Positions 16,623-25,141 of a stretch of DNA of 64,000 nt are shown piece after piece. The notes beneath the pieces are model-generated. The model saw only the letters and a list, made by a program, of their open reading frames with translations, had not been told where the DNA came from and did no database searches. A program made the translations under genes and the position numbers. Each line of letters opens with the position of its first letter. The first letter of the stretch is position 1. The stretch lies in assembly GCF_003096355.1 (NCBI RefSeq), contig NZ_QEKI01000001.1, forward strand, positions 434,001 through 498,000, read 5' to 3'. Source of the DNA: Pontibacter virosus. Lineage in GTDB: Bacteria; Bacteroidota; Bacteroidia; Cytophagales; Hymenobacteraceae.

Positions 16623-19346
16623 ATGCGACAGAATCTCACCACAGTTCTATTTATCCTGTTATCCGCTTTCCTTTCGGTGCATGCGCAGACTGGCAGCATA
16701 CAGGGGGCCATCAAAGACGCTACGAACGGCGAAGAGCTGATTGGCGCTATCATCAAAGTGCAGGGAACGGGGCTGGGCGCTCCTTCGGATGCCTTCGGTA
16801 ATTTCCGCATCGACAATGTGAAAGAAGGCACCTATACCTTAGAAGTCAACAGCCTATCCTACGCGCCTAAAACAATTGCCGATGTGATCGTGACGGCAGG
16901 TAAAACCGCTACGGTTAATGTGGCGATGGAGCAGAACACGTCGCAATTGGCGGAGGTGACCATAACAGCAAAAGGCAACAGGGAAACCGAGCATATTCTG
17001 CTATTAGATCAAAAGAAAGCCGTTATTGCGACACAGGCCATTGGCGCACAGGAACTCTCCAGAAAAGGGGTTAGTGATGCCGAAGGCGCAGTTGCAAAAA
17101 TTTCAGGCATTTCAAAAAGCGACGGTTTAAAGAATGTATTCGTTCGCGGCTTGGGCGACCGCTATAACACGACCACCCTGAACGGCTTTGCCATCCCCTC
17201 TGAAGACCCTCAATTCAAGAATATTTCGCTCGATTTTTTCACGAGCGATATGATCAAGTCGGTTGATGTGAACAAGGTATTCTCGGCGTCTATGAATGGC
17301 GATGTGGGAGGCGCTTTAATCAATATCAACTCAAAAGAACTTGTTGATGACAATGCCTTTCAAATCGGAATCTCAACCGGTATAAACAGCCAGGTGCCAG
17401 GCAGCAACTTCTTGCTTCCAAGTGGCATGAACAAATTTGGTTACGCCACTGCAGCTGGCATACCGGCAAGCCAGAACGGCGAGGAGTATGTAACAAATCA
17501 CTCCTTTAACAACTCGCTTGACCCGGCACAGAAAAGCCCGCTCCTCAACGGAGGCGTCTCCTTTTCGGGAGGCAGCAGGTTCCTGAACAAACACCGCTTT
17601 TCCATAATAGGCTCCATAGATAACAAGTACCATTACCAGGAAGGCGTTGCCCGCTTGATTACAGCAACCAACCCAGAGAACCCTTTCCGCGATTTTGACT
17701 ACCAGCAATCCATGCGCAGCGCCTCCCACATGCTGGCGGGCAACCTGGAGTTTAACCTCAACAGCAGCCAACTGAATTTCAATTCCCTGTACCTGCACAC
17801 CGCCACGGCTGCCGCTTACGACTTTTATGGCAAGGAAACAGAAATATTCCAGAAGGCAGAGGATTATAATTCCGAAGGTCATCAAAGGCGCTTGCAGGTC
17901 AACGACAACTCGGTTTTCATAAACCAGCTCATCTGGAAAGGAGACCTCTCGGACAAGATAACCTATAACGTAGGGGCTACGGTAAACCACGTGATCGGCC
18001 AGGAGCCTGACCGCAGAATCTTCATGCTGCCATCTATCGGAAACGGCATGGTGGAACTGGGTATGGGGGAAGGGAGAAACCAACGCTTCAACAGCAAATT
18101 AAAAGAAACTGCTTTCATCCCTAAAGTTAACCTGCAATACGCGCTTTCGGCAGACCCGGAAAAACTGTCTTACATTGAAGTAGGCTATAATGGCAAGGTA
18201 AGTTCCAAAAACTTCTCAGCCCCTATTTACAACCTTATCTGGTCTGGCGGGCAAGGTACGCTCCCCACTTTCAGATTAGATGATATCCACCTCGACCCAT
18301 ACTTTAACCAGGAGAGTCTGGCTAACGGCAATTTCCGGGTTGAACACTTCAATGACACCTACGATGTTAGATGGAATAACCATGGCGCCTATGTTGACAT
18401 GGTACACAAGGTTGGAAACAAGCTTACTTTAAATACAGGGGTAAGGGCAGATGATGTTAACATGAGGATTAACTATAATGTTAACCGCGGTGCTGACCAA
18501 GGGTCTAATACGATAGACGAACTCTTTCTATCGCCCAGTTTTAACGCTAAATACGAGCTCGACGATAAAAACCATTTAAGAACAGGCATCAGCCGCACCT
18601 ATACCCTGCCTCAGGACAGAGAAGTATCACCCTTCATTTACCAGGGAATTTTCGGCCCGGAGAATGGTAACCCGAATCTGAATCCTTCCACCAATTACAA
18701 CTTCGACCTGAAGTGGGACTTTTATACGTCAGTGGGTGAGCAGGTTTCGGTGAATGCCTTTTACAAACATATACTCAACCCAATCGCGCGGGTAGACCAG
18801 GGCAACTCAGCAGGTCTGAGAACCTATGACAACGTTTCGGACCATGCAGTGGCAGCCGGTCTTGAGATAGAAGTAAGAAAATCGCTGATGAACCTTGCCG
18901 AGAAACATCGTCTGAATGCCGGCCTGAATGCGTCCTACATCCACACGAACGTAAATCTCCCAAGCTTTTTTACTGAAACCTCCTCTACCCTGGAAGGCGC
19001 CGCACCCTACATACTGAATGCGGACCTGACTTATAATCTGGTAACTGACAGAAATGTGGACGTAACCTCTGCGCTGGTGCTAAACTACCTGAGCGACAAA
19101 GTGCACACTCTGGGTACACGTGGCTTCAACAACCTGATCGAGAAGAGCATCACAACCTTAGACTTTGTTACCTCAGTGGGCCTTAACGAGCACCTTAAAC
19201 TCAATCTGAAAGCCAAAAACCTCTTAAACCCTGCCTATAAGCTCACAAGAGAAGGTGCCGGCTCCGATACGAATGCGCAGAGCGTTACAATCGGCAGCTA
19301 TAAGAGAGGCGTTCAGTTTGATTTCGGAGTGGCCTATCAGTTTTAA
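16623..19346 (+). CDS. TonB-dependent outer-membrane receptor, predicted Pho-regulated
   Basis: 907 residues with signal peptide (LTTVLFILLSAFLSVHAQ). Residues about 23-110 are the carboxypeptidase-regulatory-like domain (GSIQGAIKDATNGEELIGA). The plug follows with GVSDAEGAVAKISGISK and VFVRGLGDRYNTTTLNG, then a 22-strand barrel ending in FGVAYQF. Such receptors import a bound substrate with energy from TonB-ExbB-ExbD. The substrate is unknown, but the four-unit Pho box directly upstream and the pst genes downstream suggest a phosphorus-containing compound. It is followed by a lipoprotein gene 69 bases later, probably in one transcript. Confidence 0.92.
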   Translation: MRQNLTTVLFILLSAFLSVHAQTGSIQGAIKDATNGEELIGAIIKVQGTGLGAPSDAFGNFRIDNVKEGTYTLEVNSLSYAPKTIADVIVTAGKTATVNVAMEQNTSQLAEVTITAKGNRETEHILLLDQKKAVIATQAIGAQELSRKGVSDAEGAVAKISGISKSDGLKNVFVRGLGDRYNTTTLNGFAIPSEDPQFKNISLDFFTSDMIKSVDVNKVFSASMNGDVGGALININSKELVDDNAFQIGISTGINSQVPGSNFLLPSGMNKFGYATAAGIPASQNGEEYVTNHSFNNSLDPAQKSPLLNGGVSFSGGSRFLNKHRFSIIGSIDNKYHYQEGVARLITATNPENPFRDFDYQQSMRSASHMLAGNLEFNLNSSQLNFNSLYLHTATAAAYDFYGKETEIFQKAEDYNSEGHQRRLQVNDNSVFINQLIWKGDLSDKITYNVGATVNHVIGQEPDRRIFMLPSIGNGMVELGMGEGRNQRFNSKLKETAFIPKVNLQYALSADPEKLSYIEVGYNGKVSSKNFSAPIYNLIWSGGQGTLPTFRLDDIHLDPYFNQESLANGNFRVEHFNDTYDVRWNNHGAYVDMVHKVGNKLTLNTGVRADDVNMRINYNVNRGADQGSNTIDELFLSPSFNAKYELDDKNHLRTGISRTYTLPQDREVSPFIYQGIFGPENGNPNLNPSTNYNFDLKWDFYTSVGEQVSVNAFYKHILNPIARVDQGNSAGLRTYDNVSDHAVAAGLEIEVRKSLMNLAEKHRLNAGLNASYIHTNVNLPSFFTETSSTLEGAAPYILNADLTYNLVTDRNVDVTSALVLNYLSDKVHTLGTRGFNNLIEKSITTLDFVTSVGLNEHLKLNLKAKNLLNPAYKLTREGAGSDTNAQSVTIGSYKRGVQFDFGVAYQF

Positions 19347-19415
19347 CAATTCGATAACGCTCCGGTCACATTCAGTTGATCTTCCAATTTTAAATTTGTA
19401 TAAACAATCAGAAAA

Positions 19416-20546
19416 ATGAAAAAGACATTCCTTTACCTGTTATTCATTCCGCTGGGACTGTTCTCATGCAAAGACGACGACACTACAAACCCGGAACCAG
19501 GACCTGCGGCCACAAAAGAGCTAAGCGGTGATATTTCTAGCGATGTAACGCTTGACCCAAGCACAGAATACAAACTGACAGGGTCGCTGCTTGTAGTTAA
19601 TGGAGGTAAACTCAGAATACCTGCGGGCACAGTTATCAAAGCTGACAAGGGTTTCAATAAGTACATCCTTGTGGAGCAGGGTGGCCAGATCTTTGTGAAT
19701 GGCACGGCCGAAAAACCGGTAAAAATAACATCTGCAGCGGCCGATCCGAAGCAAGGCGACTGGGGTGGTTTGATCATCAACGGCAAAGCAAAACTTTCCG
19801 GCCCGGCTGGCAAAGTTACCACCAGCACCACAGAAGTTAACCCGGCTGTTATCTACGGCGGCGAGAATAATACCGACAACTCGGGCGTAATAGAGTATCT
19901 TATCCTAGAGTATACCGGAGCGAAATCCTCTGCTGATATCGAGCACAATGGCCTAACGCTAAATGGCGTGGGAAGCGGCACCAAGATCGAGAATGTTTAC
20001 ATCCCATATGCTGCTGACGACGCTATCGAGTTTTTCGGCGGTTCCGTAAATGTAAAGAACCTGTTAGTGGTGGATTCTGACGACGACATGTTCGACGTAA
20101 CGCAGGGCTGGACGGGCACACTGGATAACGCCTACGGTGTTTGGAAGGCCGGCTACACCAGTGCAGAGTCTGACCCAAGAGGCGCTGAACTGGATGGCAA
20201 CCTGGACGGCAACACCCCTGGCGACGTGAACCAGTCTGATTTCATCTTCAAGAACATCACGATCGTGAACGAGTCTACTTTCGAGATGCAGGATGCCGTA
20301 AAAGTGCGCAGAGGCGCTAAGGTTACTATTTCTAACCTCCTTGTTAAAGGCACTACCGCCACCGATCTGATCGACTTGACTGACGGCAAGGGCAATGGAC
20401 ATGCAGGAACTGTAATCGAATACAAAAACGATGGCATGGTAGTGAAGCAGGAAGTTAAAAACCCTGACAATGCTGACATCAAATCTAACAGCGCTATTAC
20501 AGGGGCTAATACTTCTGCATTCGGCTGGACTGGCTACAAATTTTAG
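19416..20546 (+). CDS. Surface lipoprotein with right-handed beta-helix-like repeats
   Basis: 376 residues. Signal sequence with lipobox LFIPLGLFSCKDD (Cys near 18). The mature protein has a Pro-rich neck followed by beta-helix-like rungs: LLVVNGGKLRIPAGTVIKAD, then ILVEQGGQIFVNGTAEKPV, GDWGGLIINGKAKLSG, VIEYLILEYTGA and VENVYIPYAADD-type turns. No polysaccharide-lyase catalytic residues can be named. The immediate position after the TonB receptor, with no promoter between, suggests a SusD-like or substrate-capturing partner, although it is not related to SusD. A strong terminator follows. Confidence 0.75.
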   Translation: MKKTFLYLLFIPLGLFSCKDDDTTNPEPGPAATKELSGDISSDVTLDPSTEYKLTGSLLVVNGGKLRIPAGTVIKADKGFNKYILVEQGGQIFVNGTAEKPVKITSAAADPKQGDWGGLIINGKAKLSGPAGKVTTSTTEVNPAVIYGGENNTDNSGVIEYLILEYTGAKSSADIEHNGLTLNGVGSGTKIENVYIPYAADDAIEFFGGSVNVKNLLVVDSDDDMFDVTQGWTGTLDNAYGVWKAGYTSAESDPRGAELDGNLDGNTPGDVNQSDFIFKNITIVNESTFEMQDAVKVRRGAKVTISNLLVKGTTATDLIDLTDGKGNGHAGTVIEYKNDGMVVKQEVKNPDNADIKSNSAITGANTSAFGWTGYKF

Positions 20547-20564
20547 GTAAGATTTTAAATATAA

Positions 20565-20608
20565 AACGGGCTGTCACAGATTTACTTTGTGACAGCCCGA
20601 TTTGTTTT
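20565..20608 (+). terminator. Strong rho-independent terminator
   Basis: 11-bp stem GGGCTGTCACA / TGTGACAGCCC with a 9-base loop, then GATTTGTTTTT. It closes the TonB receptor-lipoprotein operon. Confidence 0.93.
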
Positions 20609-20889
20609 TGGACTCTTTCCGCTGCTGCCTTCAGTGCCAAAGACAAAACAGCGGGCAAGGCGAGACGGAATGCTACTAATGAGCAATGTTTCCGATGAGT
20701 ATTTGATTATAAGTGTTGCATTAAGAGTCAGAGGTCTCCTCTGACTCTTGGTGTTTACAAGCAGTTCGGCTACAGGTATAGCATACATAAATAGTAATCA
20801 GCATATAGTGACTAATACAGAAGAGCATTTAGCCGACTACCCGCTTATACCTATACCTGCCTCTCGCTCCAAACCTGACCGTGCTTTGG
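20609..20889. other. Intergenic region with a perfect 12-bp hairpin
   Basis: No gene supported. At 20723-20749 there is a perfect inverted repeat, AAGAGTCAGAGG / CCTCTGACTCTT, around the triloop TCT, without an adjacent T-run. Near 20850 there are two TATACCT heptamers in tandem. Confidence 0.5.
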
Positions 20890-20944
20890 TAACATAAACT
20901 TAACACTGGCATAACAGACGAGTAACATTACCATCCGACCTTTG
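20890..20944 (+). promoter_or_regulatory. Pho box (four TAACA repeats at 11 bp) and -7 element of first porin
   Basis: TAACA begins at 20890, 20901, 20912 and 20923, four exact copies with an 11-bp period. GACCTTTG, a near match to TAnnTTTG, begins at 20937, 14 bp after the last unit. The pattern is identical in spacing to those at 16543 and 22599. Confidence 0.82.
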
Positions 20945-20949
20945 TGCCG

Positions 20950-21077
20950 TTGAAAATGAAAGCCACGCTAATTCAATTGATTAGCGCATTTCAGATTCGA
21001 CACTGCCCCCCTGTAGCGAGTAGACTCCGCTGAAGGAATGGACTGGGGCAGCAAGTAAAACCATACTCACCCAAACA
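20950..21077 (+). promoter_or_regulatory. Structured 5' leader of first porin gene
   Basis: The predicted transcript starts near 20951 and runs about 125 bases before the ATG. It can form two hairpins: CGCTAAT (20966-20972) with ATTAGCG (20980-20986), and CTGCCCC (21003-21009) with GGGGCAG (21045-21051) enclosing an inner AGCG/CGCT pairing. No known riboswitch was recognised. Confidence 0.4.
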
Positions 21078-22361
21078 ATGAAGGTAACAACCGCAACGCG
21101 TACTCTCCTAGCGGCAGGTATAGCTGCAGGCTTTTTGTTTTCAAAAGACGTAAAGGCCCAATCAACAGATTCTATTCAGACAACCTCTGTTGTGCTACAG
21201 CCAGCCCCTGCCACGGCAAAGGAAACCCCTAAAAAGAAGGCGTGGTACGACAGAATCTCGCTACGGGGTTACGCACAGGTACGCTACAACCGCCTCCTTG
21301 AAACCAACCCCAACCTCAAGTGCGACCAGTGCGACAAGTCCCTTGGCGAAGGTGGCGGAGTGTTCCTGCGTCGTGGCCGTCTTATTTTCAGCGGGGACGT
21401 GAGTGACCGCCTTTCTATCTACATCCAACCTGACTTCGCCTCTTCGGCCTCATCCAATGCCCTGCATTTCTTCCAGCTTCGCGACGCCTACTTCGACGTG
21501 TCGCTCGACAAAGCCAAGGTGTACCGCTTCCGGGTGGGCCAAAGCAAAATTCCTTACGGCTTCGAGAACCTGCAGTCGAGCAGCAACCGTCTGGCCCTGG
21601 ACCGTAACGACGGTCTGAACAGTGCTATCACCAATGAGCGTGATTTGGGTATCTTCTTCTATTGGACGCCAGAGGCTATACAGGAGCGTTTCAAAATGCT
21701 GACTGACGCAGGTCTGAAAGGCACGGGCAATTACGGTGTGTTTGGCATTGGTATCTATAATGGTCAGACCGCGAACCGCCCCGAAGCCAACAACACGCAG
21801 CACGTGGTAACCCGCCTCTCATATCCAATACTGGTAGGCAGCAAGCAAATCATAGAGCCAGGTATACAGGCCTACAAAGGCAAGTATGTCATCACGCCAG
21901 ACCAACTTTCGTCGGGTGTAGGTATAGCTGAAAAATATTTGAAAGACGGATTTGATGACGAGCGTATAGCCGCCTCATTTGTGGTATACCCGCAGCCTTT
22001 CGGTTTTCAGGCGGAGTACAATATTGGTCGCGGCCCTGAGTTTAATACAGAAACTAACGCGATTGAAGTACAGAATCTGCACGGCGGTTACGCGCAGGCC
22101 ATGTACCGCAAGGAAGTTGGATCGCAAGTGCTTATACCTTTCGTTAAAGTGCAACACTACGAAGGTGGCAAGAAGCACGAGCGCGACGCCCCAGGCTATA
22201 GCGTGTATGAGACAGAGATTGGCGTGGAGTGGCTGGTGCACAAGAGTGTGGAACTGACGGCCGACTACAGCATCGGTGACCGCACCATCCGCAACGCCCA
22301 GAACTTCGACAACCGCCAGCACGGCAGCCGCCTCAGACTACAGGCACAGTTTAATTTTTAA
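21078..22361 (+). CDS. Phosphate-selective porin O/P family protein
   Basis: 427 residues with a signal peptide (MKVTTATRTLLAAGIAAGFL). The mature part is a porin of the OprO/OprP family: SLRGYAQVRYNRLLETN, then FLRRGRLIFSGDVSDRLSIY, FFQLRDAYFDVSLD, FRVGQSKIPYGFENLQSS, NERDLGIFFYWTPEA and the C-terminal RLRLQAQFNF. It forms anion channels in the outer membrane, and family members transport phosphate or pyrophosphate. The four-copy TAACA box upstream predicts induction on phosphate starvation. It is followed by a strong terminator, so it forms its own unit. Confidence 0.9.
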   Translation: MKVTTATRTLLAAGIAAGFLFSKDVKAQSTDSIQTTSVVLQPAPATAKETPKKKAWYDRISLRGYAQVRYNRLLETNPNLKCDQCDKSLGEGGGVFLRRGRLIFSGDVSDRLSIYIQPDFASSASSNALHFFQLRDAYFDVSLDKAKVYRFRVGQSKIPYGFENLQSSSNRLALDRNDGLNSAITNERDLGIFFYWTPEAIQERFKMLTDAGLKGTGNYGVFGIGIYNGQTANRPEANNTQHVVTRLSYPILVGSKQIIEPGIQAYKGKYVITPDQLSSGVGIAEKYLKDGFDDERIAASFVVYPQPFGFQAEYNIGRGPEFNTETNAIEVQNLHGGYAQAMYRKEVGSQVLIPFVKVQHYEGGKKHERDAPGYSVYETEIGVEWLVHKSVELTADYSIGDRTIRNAQNFDNRQHGSRLRLQAQFNF

Positions 22362-22395
22362 GTAGAAGTCTATAATTTGATTAGCTGTATCTGGT

Positions 22396-22433
22396 GCAGC
22401 CGCTGGTTCTTTGGAGCCAGCGGCTGTTTTTTT
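22396..22433 (+). terminator. Rho-independent terminator of first porin
   Basis: Stem GCAGCCGCTGG / CCAGCGGCTG followed by TTTTTTT, 35 bases after the porin stop. Confidence 0.93.
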
Positions 22434-22598
22434 GTTAATACACGTGAATCTCAAACTGGCTTCATGTATAAACACCTGTAGCCGATTCGCTGAAACTGTA
22501 GGCATAAAAAGAAGCAGCATATCCTTCATGCTTTGCCTTAAATCTCTTCGCCTAAAGCCTATCCCAGTGCTTCTCCTTCCTCTCCTATACCCAAAGCT
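22434..22598. other. Intergenic region before second Pho promoter
   Basis: Nothing beyond a small A+T-rich spacer; no gene supported. The Pho box of the next operon begins at 22599. Confidence 0.5.
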
Positions 22599-22653
22599 TA
22601 ACATAACCGTAATATGGCCATAACCTTCAGGTAACACTGGGGTGGTTATTTTG
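22599..22653 (+). promoter_or_regulatory. Pho box (four 11-bp repeats) and -7 element of porin-pst operon
   Basis: TAACA (22599), TAATA (22610), TAACC (22621) and TAACA (22632) begin 11 bp apart. TTATTTTG, one mismatch from TAnnTTTG, begins at 22646, again exactly 14 bp after the last unit. The predicted leader is about 145 bases. Confidence 0.8.
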
Positions 22654-22805
22654 TACCGTGATTCAGAAACAACACCGATGGCCTGACTAACCATTTGTAA
22701 AACTCTGAAACACGCATAAAAAGGCGCAGCCAAGACTACTGCGACTTAAGTCAAAACATAATAGCATGGCATTAGCTTAATTCTCACCCTAAACTAATAC
22801 AGCGC

Positions 22806-23993
22806 GTGAACCATAACCTTAAAGGAGTCCTTTTAGCACTCTTGTTCAGCCTCTTCTATACCTCCAGCACACAAGCCCAGACCGTTAACGACACCAAGTT
22901 CGGCAAAGGCCTCCAATTTGTGGCCGCCGACTCCTCATTCAGCCTCAAATTCGGCACCCGCTTTCAGTTGCTATACCAGGGTGGCAACACGCCCACAACC
23001 GGCAACTGGGACGACCGCTTCCTGATTCGAAGAGCCCGCCTGAAGTTCGATGGCTTTGCCTTCTCTCCAAGATTAGAATACAAGATAGAGCTCGGCCTGA
23101 GCAACAGCGACATCGGCAGCGACGTGCCCGACCTGACCAACAACGCCGACAACATCATACTCGACGCGGTGGCCAAATGGCACCTCACCCCGAACCTGCA
23201 ACTGTGGGTGGGCCAGACCAAACTGCCGGGTAACCGTGAGCGTGTGGTCTCTTCGCAGAAACTCCAGTTCGTGGACCGCAGCTTGCTCAACTCCCGCTTC
23301 AACCTCGACCGCGATGCTGGCCTGCAACTGCACCACGAGCACCAACTTGGGCAGGTTGTGTTCAGAGAGATCGGCTCCATCTCGATGGGCGAAGGCCGCG
23401 ACATTACCGTGAACAACACGGGCGGCTACGACTATACGGGGAGGTTTGAAATACTGCCTTTCGGGGCGTTCGAAGGCAGTGGGGACTATGTGGGCAGCGA
23501 TATCGAGCGCGAACAAACACCGAAGCTTTCGCTGGCTACTTCTTTCGACTACAATAGCAACGCCGCCCGGGAGCAGGCGCAGCTCGGTGACTTCCTGAGC
23601 GACACACGCGACCTGCGCACCTGGTTCGTGGATGCCATGTTCAAGTACCGCGGCTTTTCGGCCATGGGCGAGTACGCCGACCGAAAGGCCCCCGATGGCC
23701 CGGTAGTGCTGCGTGACGAACTGGGCGGCGTGGCGGAAACCTTCGTGACGGGTACGGCCCTAAACCTGCAGGCAGGCTACCTGTTGCCGAGTAACTGGGA
23801 AGTAGCCGGCCGCTTTACCGACTTCAACCCGACAGCCGAGACAGGCATGCGCCAACAAGACCAGTACACCGTAGGCGTATCAAAATACATTGTAGGGCAT
23901 TCGCTGAAGGTGCAGAGCGATGTGACGCTGATACAGGAAGCGGGCCGCGAAGACCGTACCCAGTTCAGACTGCAGATGGAATTGGCCTTATAA
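22806..23993 (+). CDS. Phosphate-selective porin O/P family protein (second copy)
   Basis: 395 residues, GTG start chosen because it is the first start that gives a full signal peptide (GVLLALLFSLFYTSSTQAQ). OprO/P-type barrel: FSLKFGTRFQLLYQGGN, then FLIRRARLKFDGFAFSPRLE, NLQLWVGQTKLPGNRERVVS and RFNLDRDAGLQLHHEH, ending in FRLQMELAL. It differs clearly from the first porin (427 residues), so it is a paralogue of the same family and not a recent duplicate. It is the first gene of a predicted operon with pstS, about 95 bases downstream, and is under the four-unit Pho box. Confidence 0.88.
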   Translation: MNHNLKGVLLALLFSLFYTSSTQAQTVNDTKFGKGLQFVAADSSFSLKFGTRFQLLYQGGNTPTTGNWDDRFLIRRARLKFDGFAFSPRLEYKIELGLSNSDIGSDVPDLTNNADNIILDAVAKWHLTPNLQLWVGQTKLPGNRERVVSSQKLQFVDRSLLNSRFNLDRDAGLQLHHEHQLGQVVFREIGSISMGEGRDITVNNTGGYDYTGRFEILPFGAFEGSGDYVGSDIEREQTPKLSLATSFDYNSNAAREQAQLGDFLSDTRDLRTWFVDAMFKYRGFSAMGEYADRKAPDGPVVLRDELGGVAETFVTGTALNLQAGYLLPSNWEVAGRFTDFNPTAETGMRQQDQYTVGVSKYIVGHSLKVQSDVTLIQEAGREDRTQFRLQMELAL

Positions 23994-24088
23994 CAAAACC
24001 AACTGATTACCAAACAAGTACACCCGCTTAGTAATTCAACACAAACAGACCAAACCTACTCAACTTATACATCCTAAAATCGAATTGT

Positions 24089-25069
24089 ATGCTACAACTT
24101 AGCTTTTCCCGATTTAAACTTAGTGCAGCCATCGTATTGGGTGCTTCGCTTGCTTTCACATCGTGCGGCGGCAATTCCCAGGAAGGCGGCAGCGACATGT
24201 CGGGTTCTATCGCGATTGACGGCTCCTCTACGGTATACCCTGTGACGGAAGCCGTGGCTGAAGAGTATCGTGCCGAGGCCCCGGACGTGAAAGTCACCGT
24301 AGGCGTGTCCGGTACAGGCGGCGGTATGAAGAAATTTACACGCGGCGAAATAGACATCGTAAATGCCTCCCGCTCCATGAATGCTTCGGAAGCACAGACG
24401 GCGAGCGAAAACGGCATTTCGTATGTGCAGCTTTCGGTGGCATACGACGGCCTGACAGTAGTGGTGCACCCTTCCAACGACTGGGTGAAAGACATCACCG
24501 TAGCCGAGCTGAAGAAGATGTGGGAGCCTGAAGCGCAGGGCACCATCACACACTGGAACCAGATTCGCCCCGAGTGGCCTGACCAGGAGATTCACCTCTA
24601 TGGCGCAGGCGTGGAGTCAGGCACGTACGATTACTTCACCGAAGCCATTGTAGGCAAAAGCCACTCAAGCCGCGGTGATTTTACTGCCAGCGAGGACGAC
24701 AACGTGCTGGTACAGGGCGTGTCTACTGACCCGCTGGCACTGGGCTTTTTCGGATACGCTTACTACGAAGAGAACAAGAACAAGCTGAAGGCTATACCTG
24801 TAGACAACGGTACAGGCCCTGTCCTGCCGTCGCTGGAGACAGTGAAAGACGGTTCTTACGCCCCGCTTTCGCGCGCGCTGTTTCTGTACATCAGCTCAAA
24901 GGCCGTGGCCAAACCAGAAGTTGTGGACTTCATCAACTTCTACCTAGACAACGCAGGTGATTTAAGTGAAGAGGTAGGCTATATCCGCATGCCAGATAAC
25001 ATCTATAACGAGCAAAAGCAGAAGTTCGAGCAGTTTGCCACTGGCGCCGCCACGGCCAATCAACAATAA
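24089..25069 (+). CDS. pstS: Phosphate ABC transporter substrate-binding lipoprotein PstS
   Basis: 326 residues. Lipobox LAFTSCGG with Cys26, so it is membrane-anchored. The PBP-like phosphate-binding domain has SIAIDGSSTVYPVTEAVAEE (about 37-56), VGVSGTGGGMKKFTRGEIDI with the phosphate-contact Ser/Gly cluster, and LYGAGVESGTYDYFTEAI with the second Ser/Thr contact. It captures phosphate for PstCAB in the periplasm. No own Pho box is seen in the 95 bases upstream, so it is read with the porin. pstC follows. Confidence 0.95.
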   Translation: MLQLSFSRFKLSAAIVLGASLAFTSCGGNSQEGGSDMSGSIAIDGSSTVYPVTEAVAEEYRAEAPDVKVTVGVSGTGGGMKKFTRGEIDIVNASRSMNASEAQTASENGISYVQLSVAYDGLTVVVHPSNDWVKDITVAELKKMWEPEAQGTITHWNQIRPEWPDQEIHLYGAGVESGTYDYFTEAIVGKSHSSRGDFTASEDDNVLVQGVSTDPLALGFFGYAYYEENKNKLKAIPVDNGTGPVLPSLETVKDGSYAPLSRALFLYISSKAVAKPEVVDFINFYLDNAGDLSEEVGYIRMPDNIYNEQKQKFEQFATGAATANQQ

Positions 25070-25141
25070 TATCCTGAAATAACCAGCGCAGGTATAGCCC
25101 ACGGAAACAAAGGCTATACCTGCGCTTCAATCAAAAGCACC

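Noticed and set aside
17373-18083. 236-codon ORF antisense to the TonB receptor
   Set aside because: Covers only barrel-coding DNA of the receptor and has no family likeness.
20582-20788. 68-codon ORF on the minus strand after the beta-helix lipoprotein
   Set aside because: Starts within a hairpin region and overlaps the terminator; no conserved-looking sequence.
20890-20944. Possible CRISPR-like short repeat array
   Set aside because: Units are 5-6 bases with an 11-bp period, far too short; the Pho box explanation fits the promoter position and the downstream genes.
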